DNA from: an uncultured Bacteroidales bacterium | GTDB taxonomy: Bacteria > Bacteroidota > Bacteroidia > Bacteroidales > FEN-979 | DNA: 64,000 bases | Assembly: GCA_903887775.1 (NCBI GenBank) | Contig: CAISRB010000033.1 | Span: 124,001 to 188,000 of the forward strand | Direction: 5' to 3' | Shown: positions 35,099 to 44,882 of the stretch, in pieces | Layout of the letters: every line of letters starts with the position of its first letter | Numbering within the stretch: the stretch's first letter is position 1 | The notes under the pieces: generated by a model | What the model was told of the DNA's origin: nothing | Databases searched by the model: none | What the model saw: the letters and a program-made list of their open reading frames with translations, nothing else | Position numbers and translations under genes: made by a program

Positions 35099-38000
35099 TT
35101 AATAATAAATCACCACCTCTGCAGGACAAGATTTTACTGAAATCTCCTTCTCCGTAAAACCATTCTGCCCTTTACCGTTCACTGTCACTCTGAGAGGCAG
35201 TTTCGAAGAGTTAAAATTTTTAATCCTGATTCCGTTGGGAGGAAGTTTCAGATCACCGGAAATGGAAAAGATGTACCTGTCTTTGTCTTTTTTTATTGAA
35301 TAGGAGATTTCCCCGTAATAAGTCGGAAGATGTTCTACCGACATTCCCGCCGGTGAATCGATCCAGTCCTGGTAAAGCGCCGCGGCTAAAACAAGAGATT
35401 GGTCATACTCATTCTCATAAACAAACATAGCTCTGATTGCATTGATAAAATCGCTACCAACCCAGGTGTGGGGCATGTCGCCTATATACCGTGGAGCACG
35501 GTAGTCTTTCCACACGACTTCCGCCCAGTCATTCCATCCGGGAGGGCGCTGGTCATGCAGGAAAAATGCAATCAACTCATGCGCTCTTTCAGGTTGGTCT
35601 AAAAGTATAAATGAACCGATCAAACGATTTTCATAAGGAGTGTAATTGATCCAGTCATTCTTTCCGTCCCTGCGGTTTTTGAAGAATTCAAAATACTTAT
35701 CAAACGTGTTAAAAACCTGGGGTTTTGGTAAATTGATCAGTTCATTGCAGGGTGTTAAGGCGATAGTGGTTGATGTGGCATCAAAATCACCAAGCTCGGC
35801 ACAACCGGGGATGTAATTTATTTTCTTTGTTTTCATTGCAAGCTGCAATGAGTTGTACAGGTTTTCCTTAAACGCATCGCGAACTTTTGAAATTCTTTCA
35901 AAGGATTCCTTTTCGCCAAGAATCTTCTGGATCTCAGCAGCATCTTTCAATCCTTTCATCGTAAAGAAATCATCCCAGTAAGAGTGCATTGGTTTTGCCG
36001 AATATCCTTCGTGGCTGATCGATTCGGTTACAAGTCCGTAGCAGGCACGCACACTGTCGCTGCCGTTTTTAAAGTGGTCAGTTGATTGTTCTGCGATCAG
36101 GGATTCGATATAATCAACAGCCTTGAGTACATTTTTATTCTTTGACCTGAGAAAAACTGTATCCTGTGTAAAGTTGAAATATTCGCGGATCAGGTAGATC
36201 ATCTCCCCGTGACTGTCGTTTTCGGGAACCGGATCAGGCCCCCTGAAGTCTACAACACAGGGGACTTTCCCGTTCCCGAACTGGTGGGAAGTGTACCATT
36301 CAATAAAATCTTTTACTTCATTTACAATACCTGATTTTAACAGTGCAGATGAGGTCAATGCTCCGTCGCGTATCCAGCTCCGTTCATATGAACGAGATCC
36401 GGGCTGAATGCCTGCTTTATCCCTGTTGATGAGTATGTATGCAAGGTTTGATTTGTAAGTATTTACAATCCTGTTTGCTGATGGAGGTAAATTAAATTTA
36501 ATATGCCCGACTTTCGCTTTCCAGAATTCAGTTGATGCGTTGGATTCTTTGAAAACATCTTCCGGGCTGAGTTTTTCATTTCCTGTTTGATTACCATAAA
36601 ACGGAACTACTACAAAGAATCCGGTTTGTTCACCAGGATTTAAGTGAAGTGAATATTTTATTACTCCATTGGCCATCCCGCCGGGATCAACGGCAGATTT
36701 TTTCAGAGGAATATTTCCTTTACGCAGAAGGTCAACAATATTTCCTTCATCAAAACTTCCTGCCCCGAAAGAGTCATACTTTTTCAGAGGAAGAACTGCT
36801 TTATTACCGATGATTAAAAACCTGCCATCTTCTTCTGTTATTGAATTTATTTTGCCACCACCACCGGTCAGATTCAGGAACTGGTAATATGGATTTACCT
36901 GGTAAGGGCGGATCAGCAGATAAAATTCAAAATCTTTTGGCTTACCCGACAGATTTTGAAATGAATAGCTGATGTTGAGCCTGGAATTTTTATTCGGCTC
37001 TCCGCTTGCAGTTACCCCGCAAACGAATTTCAGATCCCTGCAGTTCCAGCTGACAGATGGTACAAAACTAAATTCGCTTTTATCTTCAGAAGACCCTAAT
37101 GACTGAACTGATTTAACATTGCTCCAGTTATAAAGTGAATCACCGACTTTTATCATGGGTTCTATTGAAAATGCAGCCTTGTCAACTTCAACCATTCCGT
37201 CTTCGTTGATCAGGGCTTCCTTTACATCATTATTAACACCGGTAATTGTCCAGTATGAAGCCTGCTTTGAAAAGTATCGCGGATAATTTCCTGAAGGTGA
37301 ATTTTCAGCTGCGTAAATCAGGAAGTCATTCGGGGTCATCGAATTTCGAATATCAAGGAATTTTACTTCAGATATACCGAATCCTTTTTCTGAATTGCTG
37401 CTTGCGAGATCTATCTTAAGATATTTTGCTTCTGCTTCAGGCAATCTTATAAAACTGACATCGTTCTGATTTGACTGGACTGAATAAACTTTCTCCCATT
37501 TTTTTTGATCCTCCGATAAAAGAATATCATAACTTTTTGCAGAATTATTTTTCAGCCAGTTGATCTGCAATCCTCCGAATTCCCGGCGGGTCTTAAAATC
37601 AAAGATTACATTCTGATTTTTTACTCCCTCGCATTGCCAGGATGTTTCCTTTGAATTATCGACAATAAGATCCGGTGAATGATTTTTCAAAGAGGCAGAA
37701 GCCGTCACTGTTGGTGTCGGGTATGAATGCGATTCAGGAGGAAGTGGTTCAAACTTAAGATCATCGATCCAGACAGTTCCTTTACCGCCAACAAAAGATG
37801 AAATTGTAAATTCAATCCTGTCGATGCGTTTTAAATTTTGATCGGTTGTAGGGCCCCATGCAAAGTTGATATGTCTTTTCCTAATCCGGATTTTTTTCCA
37901 TTCAGCGGGAAAATCGTAATTGTGGTTATTAACCCACCAGACATTATTTCCCGTACTGTCAATAAATTTTATTTCAAAATTATTGGAAGGGGATTCAGCT

Positions 38001-38284
38001 TTAACGAAAAATGTAAATTCGTAGTTCTCGGGGAGATCGATCGGGAACAATTTCTGTATTCCGCCGTAACCGGTTCCATTTGGAAAATCATAATCCAACC
38101 GGATTGCATTGCCTGTTAATCCTTTGTCATTGGATAATTTAAGATTAACGCCATCGGATCGGATGAAACTCCAGCCATCTTTGTTTTCAAACGCATCAAG
38201 CGATTTGACCTGTGCAATTACAAATGTTGTTGAAATAACAAACAAGACGGCTAAGGCAATTCTATTTATACTTAAATGTTTCAT
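35099..38284 (-). CDS. Secreted CBM- and discoidin-containing (alpha/alpha)6 glycosidase-like protein
   Basis: The 1061-residue protein has a signal peptide (1-24, ending VIAQ), a jelly-roll carbohydrate-binding domain (about 25-180; GYGGIQKLFPIDLPENYEFTF), an F5/8 discoidin (CBM32-like) domain (about 190-310; SWQCEGVKNQNVIFDF), a beta-sandwich (about 320-600), an (alpha/alpha)6 barrel (about 610-970) with SWIRDGALTSSALL, and a short C-terminal beta domain. The barrel recalls glycogen-debranching and GH15/63-type enzymes, but I cannot place it in a GH family. Candidate catalytic acids include the Asp in WIRDG and Glu in NDWAEVVW. It is second in the operon after the endo-glucanase, so it probably binds and trims the same glycan in the periplasm or outside. 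Sequence is visibly more AT-rich than its downstream neighbours. Confidence 0.75.
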   Translation of the reverse strand: MKHLSINRIALAVLFVISTTFVIAQVKSLDAFENKDGWSFIRSDGVNLKLSNDKGLTGNAIRLDYDFPNGTGYGGIQKLFPIDLPENYEFTFFVKAESPSNNFEIKFIDSTGNNVWWVNNHNYDFPAEWKKIRIRKRHINFAWGPTTDQNLKRIDRIEFTISSFVGGKGTVWIDDLKFEPLPPESHSYPTPTVTASASLKNHSPDLIVDNSKETSWQCEGVKNQNVIFDFKTRREFGGLQINWLKNNSAKSYDILLSEDQKKWEKVYSVQSNQNDVSFIRLPEAEAKYLKIDLASSNSEKGFGISEVKFLDIRNSMTPNDFLIYAAENSPSGNYPRYFSKQASYWTITGVNNDVKEALINEDGMVEVDKAAFSIEPMIKVGDSLYNWSNVKSVQSLGSSEDKSEFSFVPSVSWNCRDLKFVCGVTASGEPNKNSRLNISYSFQNLSGKPKDFEFYLLIRPYQVNPYYQFLNLTGGGGKINSITEEDGRFLIIGNKAVLPLKKYDSFGAGSFDEGNIVDLLRKGNIPLKKSAVDPGGMANGVIKYSLHLNPGEQTGFFVVVPFYGNQTGNEKLSPEDVFKESNASTEFWKAKVGHIKFNLPPSANRIVNTYKSNLAYILINRDKAGIQPGSRSYERSWIRDGALTSSALLKSGIVNEVKDFIEWYTSHQFGNGKVPCVVDFRGPDPVPENDSHGEMIYLIREYFNFTQDTVFLRSKNKNVLKAVDYIESLIAEQSTDHFKNGSDSVRACYGLVTESISHEGYSAKPMHSYWDDFFTMKGLKDAAEIQKILGEKESFERISKVRDAFKENLYNSLQLAMKTKKINYIPGCAELGDFDATSTTIALTPCNELINLPKPQVFNTFDKYFEFFKNRRDGKNDWINYTPYENRLIGSFILLDQPERAHELIAFFLHDQRPPGWNDWAEVVWKDYRAPRYIGDMPHTWVGSDFINAIRAMFVYENEYDQSLVLAAALYQDWIDSPAGMSVEHLPTYYGEISYSIKKDKDRYIFSISGDLKLPPNGIRIKNFNSSKLPLRVTVNGKGQNGFTEKEISVKSCPAEVVIYY

Positions 38285-38297
38285 AAAATAAAATTTT

Positions 38298-39683
38298 TTA
38301 TTTCACATATGCGAAGCCCAGCCTGTTTAAACCTTTTTGGATTATCGGATCTTTCATTACATAATTCCAGACCAGGCCAGTCCTGAAATTTTCAATCATG
38401 ATCAGCATCGGGCCCTCATCAATGCCTAAAAAATCATCATCAAACCATTTGGCTGTTAAATTGAATGCATCATAATATCCGTATTTCCCCCAAAGTTTTT
38501 TTCCTAACTTTTTATTTAAAGATTTTATCGTCGGCAGAACTATCTCAGGGGCAAAAGGTAATGAAGAAAGGGAAGCGTAAGGGGCTATGGTCCCATCGTC
38601 AAAATAGTTGTATTCAGGGCCACTGGTTCCCCTCCCGGCATAACCTAAAAACTTTTTACCATCAAAATTATATTTGTCAGGAGGCCCGTCACTTGCTGTT
38701 ACACCCCAGCAAAGCGAGTCATAACCTGTCCAGCCTTTGGGGTTTTCTGTTGCATATTGCCGCTGAACATATGTTGCACGCCGGGAATTTTCAAAATAAT
38801 CAATCCCTTTTTCCTTCATGTATTTATCAGCTATACCCCGGAAATCTAAAAATGCCTGGGAAAACTGATGACCAAACAACGGAGGGAAAGCAACATGCGA
38901 CAGACCTTTGTACGGAGTATCCCATTGATAGGTTTTTAGCCATGAATTGTAACTTTGTTCAGCATTATTCATTCCGCTGCCGGCTGCTAAGATATATAAG
39001 AAGAGAGCTTCATTATACCCGAACCAGCCATAATCTTCCAATCCTTTCTCGGGAGACCAGGCCATCGAAATCGTAAAAGCATATTTGCTCGAAGCCGGTA
39101 ATACCATAAAATTCCAGTCAATTCTGTCAAGTAGCTTTGCCGCGAGCAGACGTATCTGTTTTTCAGATTCATTTTCCTTGTTGTAATAGTTCCGGGCAAA
39201 AATGATCCCCATCATCAGCAAGCCGGTATCGACGGAAGAAAGTTCACAGTTCCACTCGCGTGTGCCGGAATCCATTTTCAGGAAATGGTAATAAAACCCC
39301 TTATAACCTGTAACATCTTTGGCTGTACTTTGAACAGAGCTGAGAAAAAACCTCATGATTTTGAGGGTGATACCGGCAGCCTGTTCACGGCTTATCCAGT
39401 TCCTTTCAGCCCCGATTGCAAAACATGGGATTCCAAAACCGGTCGCTGCTATGCTGCAAGGCGCCTTGCTTAAAGTGCGGTCTTTTACAATTCCCTTTAC
39501 CGGATGTTGTTCATTCAGGAAAAAAAGAAGCGTTTTATGCTGAATCGAATCGAGCATCCGCTCTTCAGAGGAAGTCAGATTATAAATTACTTTCCCATGA
39601 GAACTGAATACAGTGTTCTGCGGATGAGCTGCAATTGCTGCCAGCGTAAGAACTGCGGATATTAATAGGTTACTGATTTTCAT
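38298..39683 (-). CDS. Secreted GH144-type endo-beta-1,2-glucanase (glucoamylase-like fold)
   Basis: The 461-residue protein has a signal peptide (1-22) and the PF10091 glucoamylase-like (alpha/alpha)6 fold with the conserved words SIAATGFGIPCFAIG, GYKGFYYHFLKMDSG, ELSSVDTGLLMMG, GYNEALFLYILA, HQFSQAFLDFRGIAD, YFENSRRATYVQRQY, DDGTIAPYASLSSLPFAPE and GIDEGPMLIMIENFR. Enzymes of GH144 with this pattern cut beta-1,2-glucan internally to sophoro-oligosaccharides. It has no lipobox, so it is periplasmic or secreted. First gene of the five-gene operon; the next starts 13 bp after its stop. The family also contains relatives of untested activity, so the exact linkage cut is an inference supported by the GH94 and GH35 neighbours. 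Confidence 0.85.
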   Translation of the reverse strand: MKISNLLISAVLTLAAIAAHPQNTVFSSHGKVIYNLTSSEERMLDSIQHKTLLFFLNEQHPVKGIVKDRTLSKAPCSIAATGFGIPCFAIGAERNWISREQAAGITLKIMRFFLSSVQSTAKDVTGYKGFYYHFLKMDSGTREWNCELSSVDTGLLMMGIIFARNYYNKENESEKQIRLLAAKLLDRIDWNFMVLPASSKYAFTISMAWSPEKGLEDYGWFGYNEALFLYILAAGSGMNNAEQSYNSWLKTYQWDTPYKGLSHVAFPPLFGHQFSQAFLDFRGIADKYMKEKGIDYFENSRRATYVQRQYATENPKGWTGYDSLCWGVTASDGPPDKYNFDGKKFLGYAGRGTSGPEYNYFDDGTIAPYASLSSLPFAPEIVLPTIKSLNKKLGKKLWGKYGYYDAFNLTAKWFDDDFLGIDEGPMLIMIENFRTGLVWNYVMKDPIIQKGLNRLGFAYVK

Positions 39684-40379
39684 ACAATTAGTTTTAAAGG
39701 CTTTTATTCATAGCTGAAATAATGCAGAATCCACATCTGCCGTTTCTGATGCGTCCATTCATTGTATATCCCTATCTGTATACTCTGGCAGAGATATGAT
39801 AAGTGGTTGAGGTCGCTGTAAAGATATACGTGATCAGGGTCTCGTTATAACCTCTCCCAATTTATCGGATTCTTTCTTTTTACATGTTGTAAAATAGTAA
39901 AGATTACTCCCTGCAAGGATTATTACCAGCAGTAAGAAAGGTACTAAAGTTGCGAAAACCCATACAATTAAACGATGTTTTGAAATATAACAGCAAGATA
40001 CAATGCATTAAAAAAATAAGCATATAAACTGTTCGCACAAATACATCATCAAAATGATTTGGGTTCAGGTGCTAAGTCAATGCTAATTCAATCTATAAAT
40101 AAAACGTTTAAAATATTGACAATCAAAAGTAATATTTTTTTATTTTTTTTGAAAAAAATCTTTTTGAAGTGTTCCGACGAAAGTTCAAAATTGCATTATA
40201 AACTCCACCAGGTTGTTGTCGCATTCAAGATCCAGTCTTTTTCGTAACAATCAGAATAGCTATAAGACAGCTGTGCAGGGTTTTCTTCATTGGATCAGTT
40301 CATCAAAACGGAAGTCGAAAATACTAAAAATTCATAACTTTGACGGATCAGCCATTACCTGACCTGACAAACATTCAAC
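39684..40379. other. AT-rich intergenic region between glycan operon and SDR gene
   Basis: This 696-bp gap separates two divergent transcripts. It holds a -7 box for the SDR gene (40335-40342), a 7-of-8 match TATCTTTA on the minus strand at 39826-39819 that could serve the glycan operon with a leader of about 135 nt, and homopolymer T/A runs near 40130-40155. On the minus strand an open frame ending at 39834 encodes about 40 residues with one hydrophobic helix (VFATLVPFLLLVIILAG) and a basic tail, but it has no ATG, GTG or TTG start; it may be a gene remnant. No regulator gene for the operon is present. Confidence 0.6.
40335..40342 (+). promoter_or_regulatory. -7 box (TAACTTTG) of the SDR gene
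   Basis: TAACTTTG is a full consensus match, 37 bp before the ATG at 40380; no clear -33 TTG is seen. Confidence 0.6.
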
Positions 40380-41144
40380 ATGATTATGAAGAAGATCGTA
40401 CTTGTAACCGGAGCCACTTCGGGCTTCGGAAAAGCCATTGCAATAAAGTTTGCCGTCAACGGCTGCAAATTGATAATTACCGGCCGGAGAAACGATAGGT
40501 TGAAGGATTTAAAAATGAAACTGGAGCAGGAATATAAAACGGAAGTTCTGGCGCTTTGCTTTGATGTTAGAAATTCCGCTGAGGTTGAAAAAAACATACA
40601 CTCCCTGCCTGAAAACTGGAAAGTCATAGATGTGCTGGTTAATAATGCCGGGCTTGCAGTTGGAATGCATCCGGTGCATGAAGGTATACTGGAAGACTGG
40701 GAACGAATGATAGATACAAATATGAAAGGATTACTTTACATGACCCGTTTTGTAGCCCCTTCAATGGTTGCCCGAAGGAAAGGACATATCATCAATATTG
40801 GTTCCATTGCCGGGAAGGAGGTATACCCTAATGGAAATGTCTACTGCGGCTCAAAATTCGGGGTGGATGCCATAACCAGGGGTACCCGTATTGACCTTGT
40901 CCCTTATAACATCAAAGTAACCCAGATTTTGCCCGGGGCTGTAAATACCGAGTTCTCGATTGTCAGGTTTAAAGGTGATAAGGAAAAGGCTGATAGTATG
41001 TACAAGGGATTCATTCCTTTAACGGCCGAAGATGTTGCGGATGCAGTTTACTATGTGGCTTCTTTACCAGATCACGTGAATGTCAATGAACTGATATTAA
41101 TGCCCACCGCCCAGGCGTCATCCATGCATTTCCATAAGGTTTAA
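40380..41144 (+). CDS. Short-chain dehydrogenase, YdfG-like 3-hydroxy acid dehydrogenase
   Basis: The 254-residue cytoplasmic enzyme has the classical SDR features: cofactor motif TGATSGFGKA (about 10-19) with an Arg pair after strand beta-2 (TGRRNDR) typical of NADP(H) preference, NNAG (about 90), and the catalytic Ser-Tyr-Lys set in INIGSIAGKEVYPNGNVYCGSKFGVD. The C-terminal ELILMPTAQ tail resembles YdfG, which oxidises serine, L-allo-threonine and 3-hydroxy acids with NADP+. A second ATG at 40386 would drop two residues. It precedes two acyl-CoA ligases, but the 136-bp gap with its own promoter-like sequence argues against one operon. Confidence 0.9.
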   Translation: MIMKKIVLVTGATSGFGKAIAIKFAVNGCKLIITGRRNDRLKDLKMKLEQEYKTEVLALCFDVRNSAEVEKNIHSLPENWKVIDVLVNNAGLAVGMHPVHEGILEDWERMIDTNMKGLLYMTRFVAPSMVARRKGHIINIGSIAGKEVYPNGNVYCGSKFGVDAITRGTRIDLVPYNIKVTQILPGAVNTEFSIVRFKGDKEKADSMYKGFIPLTAEDVADAVYYVASLPDHVNVNELILMPTAQASSMHFHKV

Positions 41145-41280
41145 TCTGTAAACCGTTTATCAGGTTCATCCGGCGTAGTTTATGTATTCCACACCCCGAA
41201 TGCGAATAAATATATTGTGATATCATTTTTCATTAACATTGCAATTCAATAAAATATACCCAAATCTAATATTTGCAATC

Positions 41281-43047
41281 ATGGAAGTAACCCGGATTTT
41301 TGACCTTCTTCCTTATTATGAGGAGAAATACAAAGCCAAGGATGATGTCATCGCTTCGAAGGAGAATGGTGAATGGGTAAAATTCAGTATCAGGCAGTAC
41401 CGGGAAATGGCTGATAGCATCAGTTATGGCTTTCTCTCCCTGGGTGTCGAACCTGGCGACAAGATTGCACAGATAAGCCCCAACAGGGTTGAATGGAATA
41501 TTGTGGACATGGCCATTTTACAGGTAGGTGCAGTTCATATACCGATCTATCCTACCATCAGCGAGTCAGATTACAAGTATATCCTCAACCATGCAGAGGT
41601 AAAATATGTTTTTGTTTCAGGGATGGAACTTCTGCGCAAGATCCAGCACATATTGCCGGAAGTACCTACTTTACAAGGTGTATACACCTATAAAGACCAT
41701 CACGAACTGAAACATCTCAGTGAGCTGGTTGACCTTGGAAAAGCCAATCCGGTCCCTGAACTACTTGAAAAACGAAAAGCAGCCATTGAACCGGATGGGA
41801 TAGCGACTATCATCTATACTTCCGGAACTACGGGCAATCCGAAAGGTGTCATGCTTTCACATAATAACCTTATTTCTAATTTCAAAGCCTGCGCACATAT
41901 TCCGCCATTCGGAGAAGAAGCAAGGGCAATCAGTTATCTCCCCTTATGCCATGTGTATGAACGTATGCTGAATTACGTCTATCAATATGATGGGATATCA
42001 ATATATTATGCAGAGAACATCGGGACTATAACTGACAACATGAAAGATGTCCATCCCCGGATCCTGAGCACTGTCCCCCGTTTACTTGAAAAGATCTACG
42101 ACAGGCTTGTCGCAACCGGTCGTAAGCTCAAAGGTCCTAAAAGCTGGATTTTCTGGTGGGCTTTCCATTTGGCTCTCCGATATGAACTCGATGGTGCAAA
42201 CGGTTGGTTTTATGAATTGAAACGAAGGTTTTATGACCGTTTGGTATACAGTAAATGGAGGGAAATTATGGGTCGGGATATTGAAATCATCGTTTCGGGG
42301 GGAGCGGCGCTGCAACCCAGGCTTGGACGGATGTTCACCTGCGCGGGCATTCATGTTCTGGAAGGATACGGGCTTACAGAGACCTCCCCGGTAATCTCGG
42401 TAAACGATTTCAGCGAAAACGGAATAAAATTCGGAACTGTGGGGCCGGTGCTTAAGAATACAAAAGTTAGGATAGTGGAAGACGGCGAGATTTGTGTTAA
42501 AGGACCCGGGGTCATGATAGGTTATTATAAAGAACCGGAAATGACGAGGGAAGCGATTGACTCAGATGGATGGTTTCATACCGGTGACCTTGGTCATATT
42601 GAACCGGAAGGGCAATTGGCAATCACTGGCCGGAAAAAAGAACTGTTTAAAACCTCATTTGGAAAGTATGTCAGCCCCCAGCCTATTGAAGATAAATTCA
42701 AGGAATCACTTTTTATTGACCAGATGATTGTAGTCGGGGAGAACCAGAAGTTTGCAGGAGCTCTTATTGTTCCTGATTTTGCATTTCTGAAAGAATACTG
42801 TAAGTTAAAGGAAATAGAATTCACTACGCCAGCAGGGATGATAGCCAATGACAGGATCAGGAAACGTTTTCAGTCTGAAATAAAAAAGTATAATAAACTT
42901 TTCGGTGAAACGGAACAGGTCAAATCCTGGGAGCTTCTTGACCATGAATGGACGCTGGAATCAGGAGAGATTACACCTACCCTGAAACTGAAACGTAAAT
43001 TCATTCATTTAAAATATAAGGAACAGATCGACCGTTTATTCAAATAA
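41281..43047 (+). CDS. Long-chain acyl-CoA synthetase (AMP-forming), copy 1
   Basis: The 588-residue protein activates fatty acids to acyl-CoA through an acyl-AMP intermediate. Visible motifs: P-loop IIYTSGTTGNPKGVML, gate YLPLCHVYERM, A5 motif EGYGLTETSPVIS, and A8/A10 region DGWFHTGDLGHIEPEGQLAITGRKKE. Length matches long-chain FadD15-type ligases. I chose ATG 41281, which opens EVTRIFDLLPYY, equivalent to the start of its paralogue; the frame extends to 41239 but a near -7 box TAACATTG (41234-41241) lies there. The paralogous gene follows after 15 bp. Confidence 0.93.
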   Translation: MEVTRIFDLLPYYEEKYKAKDDVIASKENGEWVKFSIRQYREMADSISYGFLSLGVEPGDKIAQISPNRVEWNIVDMAILQVGAVHIPIYPTISESDYKYILNHAEVKYVFVSGMELLRKIQHILPEVPTLQGVYTYKDHHELKHLSELVDLGKANPVPELLEKRKAAIEPDGIATIIYTSGTTGNPKGVMLSHNNLISNFKACAHIPPFGEEARAISYLPLCHVYERMLNYVYQYDGISIYYAENIGTITDNMKDVHPRILSTVPRLLEKIYDRLVATGRKLKGPKSWIFWWAFHLALRYELDGANGWFYELKRRFYDRLVYSKWREIMGRDIEIIVSGGAALQPRLGRMFTCAGIHVLEGYGLTETSPVISVNDFSENGIKFGTVGPVLKNTKVRIVEDGEICVKGPGVMIGYYKEPEMTREAIDSDGWFHTGDLGHIEPEGQLAITGRKKELFKTSFGKYVSPQPIEDKFKESLFIDQMIVVGENQKFAGALIVPDFAFLKEYCKLKEIEFTTPAGMIANDRIRKRFQSEIKKYNKLFGETEQVKSWELLDHEWTLESGEITPTLKLKRKFIHLKYKEQIDRLFK

Positions 43048-43062
43048 CAAATTTGCTGTAAA

Positions 43063-44871
43063 ATGCGCACCCAACCGGTGACCCGTCTTTTTGACCTGCT
43101 GGATGTGTACCAGGAAAACTATCCATCGAAGGCCAATGCCCTGCTTAAACGAAAGGCCGGGAAATGGCATGCATATTCCTCGGCCGATTATATAGGATAT
43201 TCAAGGGCTGTGAGCCTTGGCCTGCTTGCCCTCGGGGTGAAAAAGGGCGTGAATATCGCCACCGTCATGGTCAATAGCCCCGAATGGAATTTCTTCGATA
43301 TGGGAATCATGCAGATCGGCGCTGTGCAGGTTCCTATTTATTCTACGGTGAGTTATGATAATTATTGCTATATCCTAAATGATTCCAACGCTGAATACCT
43401 TATCGTCGCAAACAATGAGATTTACCAGAGAGTTAAAACTATTTGCCCCAACGTCGCCAGCCTTAAAGGGATCTTCAGCATTGAAAGGGTAAAAGGAATA
43501 AGGCACTGGAAAGAGTTATTGGAACTTGGCCTTAAACATCCGCATCCTGAAGAACTGGATGATATAAAATCAGAAATCAAACCTGATGACCTGGCTACCA
43601 TCATCTATACTTCAGGAACAACGGGCAAGCCGAAAGGGGTTATGCTTTCGCACAACAATTTTGTAAGTAATTTCAAAGCCTGTGCCGCAATTCCAGACTA
43701 TACAAGTAACGATAAAGTTCTGAGTTTTCTCCCCTTATGTCATGTTTATGAGCGAATGCTGAATTACGTGTTCCAGTCACACGGGATGTCAATTTATTAT
43801 TGCGAAAACATTGAAAAGGTTGGAGACCATCTTCGGGAGGTCAGGCCTGATACATTTGCAGCAGTTCCGCGGATATTGGAGAAAATATATGACCGGATTT
43901 TAATCAGGGGAAGGAATCTGAAAGGAATCAGGAAAACAATCTTCTTCTGGGCTTTGCATCAGGGCCATAAATTTGAACTTCATCATGAACTCGGATTGTA
44001 TTATGACATCAAACTTTGTATCGCCAGGCTTCTTGTCTTCAATAAATGGAAAAAAGCTCTTGGAGGCAGGGTAAGACTCATAATTTCAGGAGGAGCTGCA
44101 CTTCATCCCCGTCTGACGAGAATCTTCTGGGCAGCCGGGATTCCATTAATGGAAGGCTACGGCCTTACAGAAACTTCGCCGGTTATTGCAGTGTCAACAT
44201 TTGAACAAGGAGGGATAAAGTTTGGTACCGTCGGCCCTGTGCTTCCCGGCGTAGAGGTGAAGATTGCCGAAGACCAGGAAATCCTCTGCAAAGGGCCTAA
44301 TGTGATGATCGGGTATTATAACCGGCCTGAACGAACCAGGGAAGTGATCGATGACGAAGGATGGTTCCATACCGGTGATCTTGGTGTTCTTGAAGACGGA
44401 AAATATCTCAGGATCACAGACCGCAAAAAGGAAATCTTTAAAACCTCGACGGGTAAATACATCGCCCCCCAGGTGATAGAACAGAAATTCAGGGAATCAC
44501 CCTTCGTTGAGCATATCATGGTGATTGGCGAGAATCGGAAATACACGGCAGCTCTTATTGTTCCTGATATGGAACATTTGCTGGGATGGTGCAAGGTAAA
44601 GGGGATACACTTCATCAGCCCGGAAAAAGCGGTCAGGAACGCTAAAATCATCAAACGTTTCCGGGAAGAAGTTGAACGTATCAACCTCGAACTGGGAAAA
44701 ACTGAGAAAATCAAGAAGTTCAGACTACTTTCAGCTGAATGGACCATTGCTTCAGGAGAGCTTTCGCCAACCCTTAAACTGAGAAGAAAGTTCATCCAGG
44801 AGAAATACACGGAAATTATTGAAGACACCTACCGCTCACAGGAATATAACTATAAAGTCGGGGAAGAATAA
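43063..44871 (+). CDS. Long-chain acyl-CoA synthetase (AMP-forming), copy 2
   Basis: The 602-residue protein is a paralogue of the upstream ligase, alike in order and motif (IIYTSGTTGKPKGVML, FLPLCHVYERMLNYVF, EGYGLTETSPVIAV, DEGWFHTGDLGVLEDG, TDRKKEIFKTSTGKYI), by eye about half identical. It should also form acyl-CoA from long-chain fatty acids, likely with different chain preference. The two are an old tandem duplication in one transcript. It ends 11 bp from the stop of the oppositely oriented holA gene. Confidence 0.93.
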   Translation: MRTQPVTRLFDLLDVYQENYPSKANALLKRKAGKWHAYSSADYIGYSRAVSLGLLALGVKKGVNIATVMVNSPEWNFFDMGIMQIGAVQVPIYSTVSYDNYCYILNDSNAEYLIVANNEIYQRVKTICPNVASLKGIFSIERVKGIRHWKELLELGLKHPHPEELDDIKSEIKPDDLATIIYTSGTTGKPKGVMLSHNNFVSNFKACAAIPDYTSNDKVLSFLPLCHVYERMLNYVFQSHGMSIYYCENIEKVGDHLREVRPDTFAAVPRILEKIYDRILIRGRNLKGIRKTIFFWALHQGHKFELHHELGLYYDIKLCIARLLVFNKWKKALGGRVRLIISGGAALHPRLTRIFWAAGIPLMEGYGLTETSPVIAVSTFEQGGIKFGTVGPVLPGVEVKIAEDQEILCKGPNVMIGYYNRPERTREVIDDEGWFHTGDLGVLEDGKYLRITDRKKEIFKTSTGKYIAPQVIEQKFRESPFVEHIMVIGENRKYTAALIVPDMEHLLGWCKVKGIHFISPEKAVRNAKIIKRFREEVERINLELGKTEKIKKFRLLSAEWTIASGELSPTLKLRRKFIQEKYTEIIEDTYRSQEYNYKVGEE

Positions 44872-44882
44872 ACCTTCCCTGT

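Noticed and set aside
40059-40247. Short plus-strand frame in the AT-rich gap
   Set aside because: Low-complexity Lys/Phe/Ile composition from T/A runs, no promoter or homology visible.
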